Positions 8,263-17,050 of a stretch of DNA of 52,492 nt are shown piece by piece. Positions within the stretch are counted from its first letter, which is position 1, and every line of letters begins with the position of its first letter. Position numbers and translations under genes: made by a program. Below the pieces are notes generated by a model that saw only the letters and a program-made list of their open reading frames with translations, was not told the DNA's origin and did not search any database. Origin of the DNA: Corynebacterium sp. HMSC08A12 (lineage in GTDB: Bacteria; Actinomycetota; Actinomycetes; Mycobacteriales; Mycobacteriaceae); the NCBI RefSeq assembly GCF_001807485.1, contig NZ_KV789190.1, positions 19,577-72,068 of the forward strand. The letters are read 5' to 3'.

Positions 8263-8955
8263 GTGGACGTAGATGTTTTCTATCGGACTTTTGACGTCTC
8301 TGATGTTGCCCCAGGGGCTAATGTTTTAGATCTCATCTTTCACGGGTTGATACTCTTTACTGTTCTGTCCGGCATTATGGCCTGGGTGGCAATCATCATT
8401 TTGATTTCCAGATCGATTTGGAGAAAAAAGAATCCCGGCAGAAAATCCCGTATGTGGGTAGTTTTCTTTGCTCTGTCCTTTTCGATATACGTGATTTCTA
8501 TTCCGTTGTCCTTCAAATTAGTGCTGTTCCCGGGTGAAATATCCTCCAGGATCTACACCCTGGATAAATACGGTAACGGAAGGGCGGTTCCAATGGTGAC
8601 GGAAAATTCCCCAATAAATACCGTGAGAGTGGATTACGAAAAGAAGACCTTTTTGGAGAAGTACCATCGAGAGGTTCTAGACGCTTTGTCTAGTGACCCA
8701 GAGCTAATGCAGTATGACCTTGTGGGATGTAGGGGGCAGGGGGATGATAAGCATGAGAAGTCAATCTTTTGCGGCGGCTATGTGGATTCCGGTGTTTATG
8801 CTGTTAAGGGAGGGAAAGAGTTTACGTTAAATCCCCATTTTCATTTTGGGGAGAGGCCAGAATCGATTCGAGAAAGGAAAGGGATGGGTTTGGAAAACTC
8901 GCCTGGCGGCGGCATGGCGGTTCGGCTGTCGGTTTACATTTCTGAGCAAAGCTAG
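8263..8955 (+). CDS. AT-rich orphan two-helix membrane protein
   Basis: 230 residues, not recognised. Hydrophobic segments lie at about residues 24-50 and 66-90, with a basic loop RSIWRKKNPGRKSR between. The C-terminal 140 residues are soluble and contain two Cys (GCRGQG and FCGGY), which could pair outside the cell. Codon use and base composition are clearly more AT-rich than in neighbouring genes, which suggests recent acquisition. The start is GTG with only a weak A/G-rich stretch upstream. It is followed by an inverted-repeat element. Confidence 0.6.
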   Translation: MDVDVFYRTFDVSDVAPGANVLDLIFHGLILFTVLSGIMAWVAIIILISRSIWRKKNPGRKSRMWVVFFALSFSIYVISIPLSFKLVLFPGEISSRIYTLDKYGNGRAVPMVTENSPINTVRVDYEKKTFLEKYHREVLDALSSDPELMQYDLVGCRGQGDDKHEKSIFCGGYVDSGVYAVKGGKEFTLNPHFHFGERPESIRERKGMGLENSPGGGMAVRLSVYISEQS

Positions 8956-9021
8956 TGGTGGCTGACGGTGGCTGGCGTGGGCTCGTGGCGGCCTGGGCGT
9001 GGTGACTGGAGGTGGCTGGCG

Positions 9022-9155
9022 CGCTAAATGTCGTTAAAGTGGGAATACGTTACTGGCAACGATTGCAGACACTGTAAAGGTGTAGGTCAGGAGAGTTTCA
9101 GCTTCTGGAACAATTTTTACGGGAAGACGAATTCCCACTTTAACGACATTTAGCG
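9022..9155. repeat. Inverted-repeat element with 25-bp perfect arms
   Basis: Arms at 9022-9046 and 9131-9155 are perfect reverse complements (25/25), beginning CGCTAAATGTCGTTAAAG. The 84 bp between has no coding capacity. The element is more AT-rich than its flanks. Its left flank GGTGGCTGGCGCG also occurs, nearly unchanged, beside the element at 50663-50798. In RNA it would fold into a long hairpin; as DNA it resembles a MITE. The rest of the 8956-9286 gap holds GGCTGG-rich DNA and the tandem repeat at 9231. Confidence 0.85.
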
Positions 9156-9230
9156 TTTTGGGAAGGGGTGCCAGCCCGCCCGGAAGGGGTCAGAGTGAAC
9201 CGTGGGGCTGGTGTGGCGCGGTGGAAGGAG

Positions 9231-9270
9231 GGGCGGGCAGCAGGGAGCCAGGGCGGGCAGCAGGGAGCCA
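9231..9270. repeat. 20-bp perfect tandem duplication
   Basis: The unit GGGCGGGCAGCAGGGAGCCA occurs twice back to back, immediately downstream of the panB stop. It belongs to the CAGC/GCTG-rich DNA seen at several gene ends in this window. Confidence 0.85.
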
Positions 9271-9286
9271 GCCCAATCCAGCAGGG

Positions 9287-10138
9287 CTAGAAGCAGTGCT
9301 CCTGCGCCGGGAACTCGCCTTCAGCAACCTCTCGCTTGTAGGCGGCCGCGGCGGCGGTCAGGTCCGAACCCACCGAAGCCCACTGCTTAGCGAAGCGCGG
9401 ACGGTGCCCACCGGCCGGGAACGCAGCCATGTCGTGCCACACCAGAACCTGCCCATCGCAGTCCGGACCTGCGCCAATGCCAATCGTCGGGATGTCCAGC
9501 TCCTTAGTCACGGAAGCCGCCACGTCCGCGGGCACCATCTCCAGCACAACCATGTCGGCACCGGCTTCTTGCACGGCGCGGGCGTCGGCCAGCAGCTGCT
9601 CTGCGCCAGCCCCGCGGCCCTGCACCTTGAAACCGCCCAGCTGGTTGACGGACTGCGGAGTAAAGCCGATGTGCGCGCACACGGAGATACCGGCGTCAGT
9701 AATAGCGCGAATGCGATCCGCAATCCGCACCCCGCCTTCGATCTTCACCGCGTGCGCGCCCGTGCGATGCAGCATCTCGGTGGCGGCCTTCACGGCCTGC
9801 TCATCCGAAGCCTCATAGGTGCCGAAGGGCAGGTCAGCGACCACGGCGGCATTACCGGCGCCGCGGACGACGGCGGCTGTCAGGTAGACCATCTCGTCCA
9901 TGCTGATGCGCTGGGTGGCGTCGTAACCAAACACCACATTCGCGGCAGAATCGCCGACCAGCATGATCTCCACGCCCGCCTCGGCGAACGCGACGGCGGT
10001 GGAGTAGTCGTAGGCGGTCAGCATCGCGAACGGCTCGCCCGTGCCCTTGCGCGCCTTCAGGTCGGCGATGCGCACCTTCTTGGTGGGGACCAGGTAGCCG
10101 TTGGGGGTGGAGCCGGATGTTCCAGATGTTGCAGTCAT
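9287..10138 (-). CDS. panB: 3-methyl-2-oxobutanoate hydroxymethyltransferase
   Basis: First committed step of pantothenate (coenzyme A) synthesis: transfers a hydroxymethyl group from methylene-tetrahydrofolate to 2-oxoisovalerate. The TIM-barrel motifs are clear: [26 protein letters not shown] (metal-binding Asp), [26 protein letters not shown], and the late [22 protein letters not shown]. Length (283 aa) is normal. I chose the ATG at 10138 because TAGAAT lies exactly 7 nt before it with no ribosome binding site, suggesting a leaderless message. ATGs at 10147 and 10171 are alternatives. No panC is adjacent. Confidence 0.95.
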   Translation of the reverse strand: MTATSGTSGSTPNGYLVPTKKVRIADLKARKGTGEPFAMLTAYDYSTAVAFAEAGVEIMLVGDSAANVVFGYDATQRISMDEMVYLTAAVVRGAGNAAVVADLPFGTYEASDEQAVKAATEMLHRTGAHAVKIEGGVRIADRIRAITDAGISVCAHIGFTPQSVNQLGGFKVQGRGAGAEQLLADARAVQEAGADMVVLEMVPADVAASVTKELDIPTIGIGAGPDCDGQVLVWHDMAAFPAGGHRPRFAKQWASVGSDLTAAAAAYKREVAEGEFPAQEHCF

Positions 10139-10145
10139 GCTGTTC

Positions 10146-10151
10146 ATTCTA
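10146..10151 (-). promoter_or_regulatory. Putative -10 element, leaderless panB
   Basis: TAGAAT read on the minus strand ends 7 nt before ATG 10138. No convincing -35 hexamer is visible. It decides the panB start choice. Confidence 0.45.
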
Positions 10152-10186
10152 GGTGACGCCCATAGCTCCAACCGCTCAACCTTCGA

Positions 10187-10256
10187 CTAGTGCAAACGGG
10201 GGGGCGCGGGCGGGCGCGAACGGGGGCGCAGCCTAGTGCAAACGGGGGGCGCAGCC
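10187..10256. repeat. Imperfect direct repeat upstream of glnA2
   Basis: CTAGTGCAAACGGGGGG occurs at about 10187 and again at 10233, each followed by GC-rich, G-tract DNA ending GGCGC. It lies in the divergent panB-glnA2 spacer, just upstream of the glnA2 -10. Confidence 0.7.
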
Positions 10257-10270
10257 GGGCAGGGAACTTC

Positions 10271-10276
10271 TACAAT
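10271..10276 (+). promoter_or_regulatory. Putative -10 element, leaderless glnA2
   Basis: TACAAT ends 7 nt before ATG 10284, with no Shine-Dalgarno sequence. Transcription would then start at or next to the A of the start codon. Confidence 0.5.
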
Positions 10277-10283
10277 GGGGGAT

Positions 10284-11621
10284 ATGAATCGCCAACAGGA
10301 ATATGTTCTGCGCACGCTGGAAGAACGCGACATCCGCTTCGTTCGCCTTTGGTTCACGGATATCCAGGGGTACCTCAAGTCCGTGGCGGTGGTGCCAGCG
10401 GAGTTAGAGGGGGCTTTCCAGGAGGGCATCGGCTTCGACGGGTCGGCGATTGAGGGGTTTTCCCGCATCGCGGAGTCGGACACGATCGCGCAGCCGGACC
10501 CGTCGACGTTCCAGATCTTCCCATTCAAATCGGATACGGGTGAGCTGTCGGCGCGCATGTTCTGCGACATTGCGATGCCGGATGGCACCCCTTCGTGGGC
10601 GGACCCGCGGCAGGTGCTGCGCCGCCAGATGAAGGCCGCAGCGGACCAGGGATTCAGTTGCTATGTCCACCCGGAGATTGAGTTCTTCCTGGTCAAGGAG
10701 CTGGAGACCGAGGGGTATCCGCCGGTGCCGACGGATAACGGCGGCTACTTCGACCAGGCGGTCACTGACGACGCGCCGGCTTTCCGCGCCCACGCGATCA
10801 GCGCGCTGGAGCACATGGGCATTTCCGTGGAGTTCTCGCACCACGAGAACGCGCCGGGGCAGCAGGAGATCGACCTGCGCTACGCCGACGCCCTGACGAT
10901 GGCGGATAACGTGATGACCTTCCGCTACCTGATTAAGCAGGTAGCCCGCCGCAACGGCGTGGCCGCCACGTTCATGCCTAAGCCCTTCCACGAGCACGCG
11001 GGTTCGGCGATGCACACCCACATGTCCCTGTTCGAGGGGGAGAGCAATGCTTTCCACGACCCGGATGACGAGCTGCGCCTGTCGGGTACTGCGAAGTCCT
11101 TCATTGCGGGCATTCTGGAGCACGCCCCGGAGATCACGGCGGTGACGAACCAGTGGGTGAACTCCTACAAGCGCATTACCTCCGGCGATGAGGCTCCGCG
11201 TGCGGCGGCGTGGGGTGCGTCGAACCGCTCGGCGATGGTGCGCCTGCCGATGTACACGCAGAACAAGGCGGCTTCCCGCCGCGTGGAGGTCCGCTCGCCG
11301 GATAGCGCCTGCAACCCGTACCTGGCTTATTCGGTGCTGCTGGCCGCAGGTTTGAAGGGCATCGAGGAGGGCTACGAGCTGCCCAACCCGGCGGAGGAGG
11401 ATGTTTCCCGTATGACCCGCCGCGAGCGCATCGCCGCAGGTTACAAGGATCTGCCCTCGGATCTGAACAGCGCCCTGCGGGAGATGGAGCGTTCCGAGCT
11501 GGTTGCCGATGCTCTCGGCGAGCATGTGTTCGAGTTCTTCCTGCGCAATAAGTGGCGCGAGTGGTACGAGTACCAGTCGCAGATCACGCCGTGGGAGCTG
11601 CGGAACAACCTGTCCTTCTAG
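10284..11621 (+). CDS. glnA2: Type I glutamine synthetase, GlnA2 class
   Basis: ATP-dependent synthesis of glutamine from glutamate and ammonia. 445 residues, the length of actinobacterial GlnA2. Motifs: FDGSAIEGF, PEIEFFLV, EFSHHENAPGQQEIDLRYADAL, FMPKPFHEHAGSAMHTHMSL and NQWVNSYKRI. The region corresponding to the NLYxLPxEE adenylylation motif reads EEGYELPNPAEEDV, unlike that of GlnA1, so GlnE control is unlikely. The gene lies 76 nt upstream of glnE on the same strand, as in M. tuberculosis. In other actinobacteria GlnA2 is not the main ammonium-assimilating enzyme. Confidence 0.93.
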   Translation: MNRQQEYVLRTLEERDIRFVRLWFTDIQGYLKSVAVVPAELEGAFQEGIGFDGSAIEGFSRIAESDTIAQPDPSTFQIFPFKSDTGELSARMFCDIAMPDGTPSWADPRQVLRRQMKAAADQGFSCYVHPEIEFFLVKELETEGYPPVPTDNGGYFDQAVTDDAPAFRAHAISALEHMGISVEFSHHENAPGQQEIDLRYADALTMADNVMTFRYLIKQVARRNGVAATFMPKPFHEHAGSAMHTHMSLFEGESNAFHDPDDELRLSGTAKSFIAGILEHAPEITAVTNQWVNSYKRITSGDEAPRAAAWGASNRSAMVRLPMYTQNKAASRRVEVRSPDSACNPYLAYSVLLAAGLKGIEEGYELPNPAEEDVSRMTRRERIAAGYKDLPSDLNSALREMERSELVADALGEHVFEFFLRNKWREWYEYQSQITPWELRNNLSF

Positions 11622-11697
11622 TCGCCTAGTCTGCGGCTCCCCCCCGCATTTCCACCCCTCCCACTACTTCCTAGAGTTCCAGGAGCACCTTCACCCT

Positions 11698-14600
11698 ATG
11701 ACCCGCCCTCGCAGTTCGCGTTCCTCCGTGCCAACCGCCCGCACCCTGGGCCTGACTCACCCCAAGGCGCAGGAGGACCTTGAGCAGCTCGGCTGGGTGG
11801 ATGCCGAGCACGCGGAGCAGATGTGGATACTTGCCTCGACGGGCGACCCGGACCTGGCGCTGAACAACCTCATTCGCCTGGTGGAGGCGCTCGACCGCGC
11901 GGACGCCGCGGACTCCGCCGGCACGGCCGCTGGCGCCGGAAGCGGTAGCGGCTCTGGCAGCACCGGCAGCAGCACCGGCAGTGCAGGCACCAGCGCCGAG
12001 CTGCTGACGCGCGTCAACGAATCCCGCCAGTTCGCCGTCCGGCTGCTCAGCCTGTTCGGCGCGTCGTCCATGCTGGGCGACCACATCGTCGCCAACCCGG
12101 CGGAGTGGAAGCAGCTCGAAAACGGCATGCCCTCGGCCGAGGAAATGATGGAGCTTATGCTCGGCAGCGTCTCGGCAACCCCCGTTGAAGGCTCGGGCGA
12201 GCGGGTGTTTCGGGCGGGCGTCACAGGCTCAGAGGCCGATGACGCAATGCGCCGAACCTACCGCACCATCCTCGCGCGCATCGCCGCCGTCGACGTCGCG
12301 GGCACCTTCGTGCAGCGCGGCGAGGAGTCGGCCGAGCCCGTCGAGTTCGAGTTAGTTTCCCGCCGACTCTCTGACGCGGCAGACGCCGCGCTGACCGCCG
12401 CCCTGGCCGTCGCGTGCGCGCAGGTGTACGAGCCGGAAGAGCAGCCCGCCCGCCTTGCCGTGCTGGCCATGGGCAAGTGCGGCGCGCAGGAGCTGAACTA
12501 CATCTCCGACGTGGACGTCATCTTCGTCGCCGAACCCGCCGACCCGAAGGCCACCCGCTGGGCGGGCGAGTTCATCAACATCGGCAGCCGCGTGTTCTTC
12601 GAGGTAGACGCCGCCCTGCGCCCCGAAGGCAAAAGCGGTGCCCTGGTGCGCACCCTGGAATCGCACGTGAAGTACTACAACCGCTGGGCCGAAACGTGGG
12701 AGTTCCAAGCACAGCTGAAGGCACGCCCCATGACCGGCGACCTGGAGCTAGGCCAGGAGTACGTCGACGCGCTGGCAGCGAAGGTATGGTCGGCCGCCGA
12801 ACGCGAGGACTTCGTGCACGACGTGCAGGCCATGCGCCGCCGGGTGATCGAGAACATCCCGGATGACATCCGCGCCCGCGAGCTGAAACTGGGCCCTGGC
12901 GGACTGCGCGACATCGAGTTCGCCGTCCAGCTGCTGCAGATGGTGCACGGGCGCACGGACGAATCGCTGCGCACTCGCTCCACCGTCGCCTCGCTGCGCG
13001 CCCTGGCCAAGGGCGGCTACATCGGCCGCGCGGACTGCCAGAACCTGCAGGAAAACTATGCCTTCATGCGCCTGTTGGAGCACCGCCTGCAGCTGCAGCG
13101 CCTGAAGCGTACGCACACCCTGCCGCCGAAGGAGGACAAGGCCGCCCGCGTGTGGCTGGGCCGCACCTCCGGCTGCCGCCCAGAGGGCACCAAGACCATG
13201 GACGAGCAGCTGGCGGCAGACGTCAAGCGCGTGAGCCTGGAGATCAGCCAGCTGCATTCGAAGCTGTTCTACCGCCCGCTGCTGTCCTCCGTGGCAGCGA
13301 TGCAAGCCGACACGATCCGCCTGTCGCCGGAGGCCGCGAAGCGCCAGCTGGCCGCCCTGGGCTACGCCTACCCGGACCGTGCCTTCGAGCACCTAAGCGC
13401 CCTGGCCGCGGGCAGCAGCCGCAAGGCCAAGCTGCAGGCCATCATCCTGCCCACGCTGCTGGAATGGCTGGGGGAGACGGTCGACCCGGACGCTGGCCTG
13501 CTGAACTACCGCAAGCTCTCGGAGGCCGCGCACGACTACAGCTGGTTCCTGCGCCTGCTGCGCGATGAGAACATCGTGGGCAAGCGCCTCATGCACATCC
13601 TGGGCACCTCGCCCTATGTCGCCGAGCTGTTCCTTAATTCCGTGGATTCGGTGAAGATCCTGTCCGACGGCGCCACCGGCCCGAAGTTCCTGGAGCGCGA
13701 ACCGCAGGTCGTCACCCACTCCCTGGTTGCAGCCGCCGGCCGCCACCGCCACCCGGATAAAGCCATCGCTGTCGCCCGTTCGTTGCGCCGCGCGGAGCTG
13801 GCCCGCATCGCCGCCGCCGACTTGCTTGGCTTCATGGACGTGGAGCAGGTCTGCGTTTCCCTGTCCTGGGTGTGGGACGCGGTGCTGGAGGCCGCCCTGC
13901 GCGCCGAGATTCGCTTCTGGGAGGACGAGAATGTGGCCAACGCGCCGGCGCGCATCACCGTTATCGGCATGGGGCGGTTGGGCGGTGCGGAGCTCGGGTA
14001 TGGTTCTGACGCCGACGTGATGTTTGTCGCCCAGCCTGTCGAAGGCGCGGACGAATCAGAGGCGCTGAAGTGGGCCACGAGCATTTGCGACACGGTGCGA
14101 ACGCGCCTGGGAAGGCCCAGCCAGGATCCGCCCCTGGACGTAGACATTGACCTGCGCCCGGAGGGGCGCAACGGCCCGGTCGTCCGCACGCTGGATTCCT
14201 ACCGCCGCTACTACAAGGAATGGGGCGAGACGTGGGAGATGCAGGCCTTGCTGCGCGCCACGTGGATCGCGGGCGACAAGGACCTGGGCATCGAGTTCCT
14301 GCGCATGATCGACGATTTCCGCTACCCGCCGGGAGGTGTGGACGACAAGGTCGTCCAGGAGGTTCGCCGCATGAAGGCGCGAGTGGATGCCGAGCGCCTG
14401 CCGCGCGGCGCGGACCGCAAGACGCACACCAAGCTGGGCCGTGGCGCCCTGACGGACGTGGAGTGGACCGTGCAGCTGCTCACCATGCAGCACGGGGACG
14501 ACGCGGATAACCTGCGCAACACCTCCACCCTGGAAACCCTGCGCGAGCTCGCCAGCGGCGAGTATATCGCCGAATCCGATGCGGAGATTCTGCGCGATGC

Positions 14601-14832
14601 CTGGATCACCGCCACCATCGCCCGCAACGCGATTGTGTTGGTCAAGGGCAAGCGGAAGGATCAGCTGCCCAGCCACGGCGACCAGCTGCGCCACGTTGCG
14701 GCTGCCGCCCACTGGCCGCCAGAGCAGGCCCAGGAGTTCCTGGACGACTACCTGAAGAAGACCCGCAAGGCCCACCGCGTGGTGGACCGGGTGTTCTGGG
14801 GCGAGGACGTCGGCATCGACTACGGCGGCTAG
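11698..14832 (+). CDS. glnE: Bifunctional glutamine synthetase adenylyltransferase/deadenylylase
   Basis: Attaches AMP to, and removes it from, the regulatory Tyr of GlnA1 in response to nitrogen status. 1044 residues with the two-nucleotidyltransferase layout: an N-terminal deadenylylase domain with ELNYISDVDVIFV at about residue 265, and a C-terminal adenylylase domain with ELGYGSDADVMFV at about 764. Each domain is followed by its conserved GGLRDIEF or GALTDVEW segment. A Ser/Gly/Ala-rich insert (about residues 78-100) interrupts the N-terminal region. ATG at 11698 has AGGAG about 12 bases upstream, a long spacing. Its target GlnA1 is about 31 kb away here, though adjacent in mycobacteria. 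Confidence 0.95.
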   Translation: MTRPRSSRSSVPTARTLGLTHPKAQEDLEQLGWVDAEHAEQMWILASTGDPDLALNNLIRLVEALDRADAADSAGTAAGAGSGSGSGSTGSSTGSAGTSAELLTRVNESRQFAVRLLSLFGASSMLGDHIVANPAEWKQLENGMPSAEEMMELMLGSVSATPVEGSGERVFRAGVTGSEADDAMRRTYRTILARIAAVDVAGTFVQRGEESAEPVEFELVSRRLSDAADAALTAALAVACAQVYEPEEQPARLAVLAMGKCGAQELNYISDVDVIFVAEPADPKATRWAGEFINIGSRVFFEVDAALRPEGKSGALVRTLESHVKYYNRWAETWEFQAQLKARPMTGDLELGQEYVDALAAKVWSAAEREDFVHDVQAMRRRVIENIPDDIRARELKLGPGGLRDIEFAVQLLQMVHGRTDESLRTRSTVASLRALAKGGYIGRADCQNLQENYAFMRLLEHRLQLQRLKRTHTLPPKEDKAARVWLGRTSGCRPEGTKTMDEQLAADVKRVSLEISQLHSKLFYRPLLSSVAAMQADTIRLSPEAAKRQLAALGYAYPDRAFEHLSALAAGSSRKAKLQAIILPTLLEWLGETVDPDAGLLNYRKLSEAAHDYSWFLRLLRDENIVGKRLMHILGTSPYVAELFLNSVDSVKILSDGATGPKFLEREPQVVTHSLVAAAGRHRHPDKAIAVARSLRRAELARIAAADLLGFMDVEQVCVSLSWVWDAVLEAALRAEIRFWEDENVANAPARITVIGMGRLGGAELGYGSDADVMFVAQPVEGADESEALKWATSICDTVRTRLGRPSQDPPLDVDIDLRPEGRNGPVVRTLDSYRRYYKEWGETWEMQALLRATWIAGDKDLGIEFLRMIDDFRYPPGGVDDKVVQEVRRMKARVDAERLPRGADRKTHTKLGRGALTDVEWTVQLLTMQHGDDADNLRNTSTLETLRELASGEYIAESDAEILRDAWITATIARNAIVLVKGKRKDQLPSHGDQLRHVAAAAHWPPEQAQEFLDDYLKKTRKAHRVVDRVFWGEDVGIDYGG

Positions 14833-14913
14833 GCCCCGCGGCCGGAGCTGCCAGCGGGCGAAGCGTCCGGAGCTGCGTGCCGCCAGCGGCCGGAGCCGCT
14901 CGCCGCTAGCGGG

Positions 14914-15702
14914 CTAAACCAGCTCGCCTTCGACGATGACGTTGTAGCCGAGGTCGTTGCTGCCGGAGACCGAGCAGGCGATCAGCACGATCCGCCCCGG
15001 ACGCTTGTCGTCCATAATGTCCGGGTCCACGATGGCCTCGTTCTTATCCACCAGCCAGCTGCGAGTGACCTTCCAGGTCCGCTGGTGGTTCGCGCCGTCG
15101 CGCATCTTGATTCGCGCGCCGTTCAAGACATCGGAGGAGTAGCGCTTCACAGGCTTGCCATCCGTGCCGTTCACGTTCTTCGGCGGAGCATTCAGGTTCA
15201 CATCCGCCGTCACCGCCTCGCTCAAGGGGTTAAACACCAGCGGTGCCGCACCCCACGCATGCCCCAGGATGTACATCGTGCCCTTCTCCGCATCCTTCGG
15301 CGATACACCCCAGCCATCGACCCAGCGCACCATGGTGTTCTGCGGACCCGCCGGGTTCAGCGGCAGGGCGTAGGGCATTGAGTCGAACGTTGCACCCTGC
15401 ACCGGGGCGGGGCCGTCCATGTTGAAAGACCCGGTTCCCTCGACCGGCCCCGGAACCACCGAGGGATCATCCTCGTCCTCCCGCTTGCCGTCCTTCTTTG
15501 GCTTCTTCTCGCTGGGCTTCGCCGAATCCGAGGTATCGGAGCTGGACGAGCCCTCGCTGGAGTTGGTGGTATTGGAGGCCGAGGGGGCGTCCTCACCAGA
15601 AAAACCCAGAACGGCCCAGATCACCAGCGCGATAACTACCAGCAGGGCCACAACGGCGGCCAGAACGCGGCGGCGATTAGTGAAGGGGCGGGTAAAACTC
15701 AT
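14914..15702 (-). CDS. Sortase-fold surface protein, class E/F-like, catalytic Arg not evident
   Basis: 262 residues: cytoplasmic basic start (TNRRR), one transmembrane helix at about residues 14-36, a Ser/Lys/Asp-rich linker (40-85), then a sortase-like domain. The putative catalytic His is in YILGHAWGAA (about 148) and Cys in VLIACSVSG (about 241). In sortases the Cys strand is followed by an Arg (TLxTC...R). Here the following strand is NDLGYNVIVEG with no Arg in the usual place, so activity is uncertain. No LPxTG substrate gene is adjacent. ATG 15702 was chosen over an upstream GTG because of the -10 eight bases before it. Confidence 0.7.
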   Translation of the reverse strand: MSFTRPFTNRRRVLAAVVALLVVIALVIWAVLGFSGEDAPSASNTTNSSEGSSSSDTSDSAKPSEKKPKKDGKREDEDDPSVVPGPVEGTGSFNMDGPAPVQGATFDSMPYALPLNPAGPQNTMVRWVDGWGVSPKDAEKGTMYILGHAWGAAPLVFNPLSEAVTADVNLNAPPKNVNGTDGKPVKRYSSDVLNGARIKMRDGANHQRTWKVTRSWLVDKNEAIVDPDIMDDKRPGRIVLIACSVSGSNDLGYNVIVEGELV

Positions 15703-15710
15703 GGTGAATA

Positions 15711-15716
15711 AGTCTA
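15711..15716 (-). promoter_or_regulatory. Putative -10 element of the sortase-like gene
   Basis: TAGACT on the minus strand ends 8 nt before ATG 15702; no ribosome binding site. It sits in a 43-bp divergent spacer opposite the MFS promoter. Confidence 0.4.
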
Positions 15717-15732
15717 TCCATAACCCACGGAG

Positions 15733-15738
15733 TAGCGT
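15733..15738 (+). promoter_or_regulatory. Putative -10 element of the MFS gene
   Basis: TAGCGT ends 7 nt before GTG 15746. GAGG within that interval could also act as a weak ribosome binding site, so leaderless initiation is only one option. Confidence 0.35.
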
Positions 15739-15745
15739 GAGGTGA

Positions 15746-17050
15746 GTGACTGCTAAGGATAAAGACAAACTCAGCGCTCGCGCGCTCATCGTGTGGGGAG
15801 CCGGGGTGCTGTGCTACACCCTGGCGGTAACGGGGCGCACGTCCTTTGGAGTGGCCAGCGTGGATGCCATCGATCGCTTCCACATTAACGCCGCGCAGCT
15901 GGCGGTCTTTACCGCGTTACAGCTGGCCGTGTACGCCTTCGCACAGATCCCGGTGGGCTTGCTGGTGGACCGCTTCGGCCCGCGCAAGCTGATGGTTGCC
16001 GGCGCCTTTGTCATGGCGGTGGGGCAGGTCACGCTGGCCTTCACCACGAGTTACCCGGTGGCGATCTTCGCCCGCATGCTGATCGGTGCGGGTGATGCGA
16101 CGGCCTTCCTGTCCGTGATGCGCCTGATCCCCGCGTGGATTCCGCTGCGCCACGCACCGCTGCTCGGCCAGCTGACGGGCGCGGTGGGGCAGTTTGGCCA
16201 GTTCCTGTCCGCCGTGCCTTTCTTGAGCCTGTTGCACGCGACCAGCTGGCAGACCGGCTTCGTGAGCCTCGGCGCGGTTGGCGCACTGCTGGCGCTGGCC
16301 GCGGGAGTGCTGGTGAAGGACTCGCCGGAGCCGGAGGCCGAGGAAGCCGCGGCACGAGCCAATACCACCGAGTCTGAGAAGACCACCACCGCCGCCAAGC
16401 CCGCCGAGCGCCTGGGCGTCAAGAAGATCCTGGCCAACGTGCTGACCAACCGCGTCTGCTGGCACGGCTTCTTCATCCACTGGACGGGCCTGGGTGCATT
16501 GGTGGTGTTCACCCTGCTGTGGGGTCTGCCCATCATGACCCTCGGACTGGGCCTGCCCGCCGACCAGGCCGGCCTGGCGCTCTCGCTGGGCACGCTGGCC
16601 TCCGTGGCGGTCGGCCCGATCGTCGGCCTGCTGTCCGCCCGCTTCTACAACCGCCGCATGCAGATCGTCATGATCTTCTCCATCACCGGCTGGCTGGGCT
16701 GGCTGTGGTTCTTCACCTCCGCGCCGACGGGCGTGCTGTGGGCGGCGTGCCTGATGAACATCGTCATGGGCTTCACCGGCCCCGTCGCGAACTTGGGCTT
16801 CGACTCCGTGCGCGAGAAGGTGGACCGCCGCTTCGTCGCCACCGGCACCGGCTTGGCGAACATGGGCGGCTGGGTTGCGGGCATGATCGGCGCCCAGGCC
16901 GTCGGCGTGCTGCTGAACCTGCGCGCCCCGGACGGTAACTACGGCTGGTCGGACTTCGGCGTGGCCTGGATCGCGGTGGCCACCGTGTGGGCCTGCGGTT
17001 TCTGCGGAATGTGGCTCACGCGCGATCGCAACGTGCGCCGTTATTCTTAG
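15746..17050 (+). CDS. MFS transporter, 12-helix type
   Basis: 434 residues with about 12 hydrophobic helices. The family motif between helices 2 and 3 reads VGLLVDRFGPRKLM, and MLIGAGDATAFLSVMRLIPAW is typical of helix 4-5. A charged cytoplasmic loop (about residues 190-225, Glu/Ala/Lys-rich) separates the halves. The substrate cannot be told from sequence. It converges with the next gene: the two stop codons overlap at 17047-17050. Confidence 0.85.
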   Translation: MTAKDKDKLSARALIVWGAGVLCYTLAVTGRTSFGVASVDAIDRFHINAAQLAVFTALQLAVYAFAQIPVGLLVDRFGPRKLMVAGAFVMAVGQVTLAFTTSYPVAIFARMLIGAGDATAFLSVMRLIPAWIPLRHAPLLGQLTGAVGQFGQFLSAVPFLSLLHATSWQTGFVSLGAVGALLALAAGVLVKDSPEPEAEEAAARANTTESEKTTTAAKPAERLGVKKILANVLTNRVCWHGFFIHWTGLGALVVFTLLWGLPIMTLGLGLPADQAGLALSLGTLASVAVGPIVGLLSARFYNRRMQIVMIFSITGWLGWLWFFTSAPTGVLWAACLMNIVMGFTGPVANLGFDSVREKVDRRFVATGTGLANMGGWVAGMIGAQAVGVLLNLRAPDGNYGWSDFGVAWIAVATVWACGFCGMWLTRDRNVRRYS

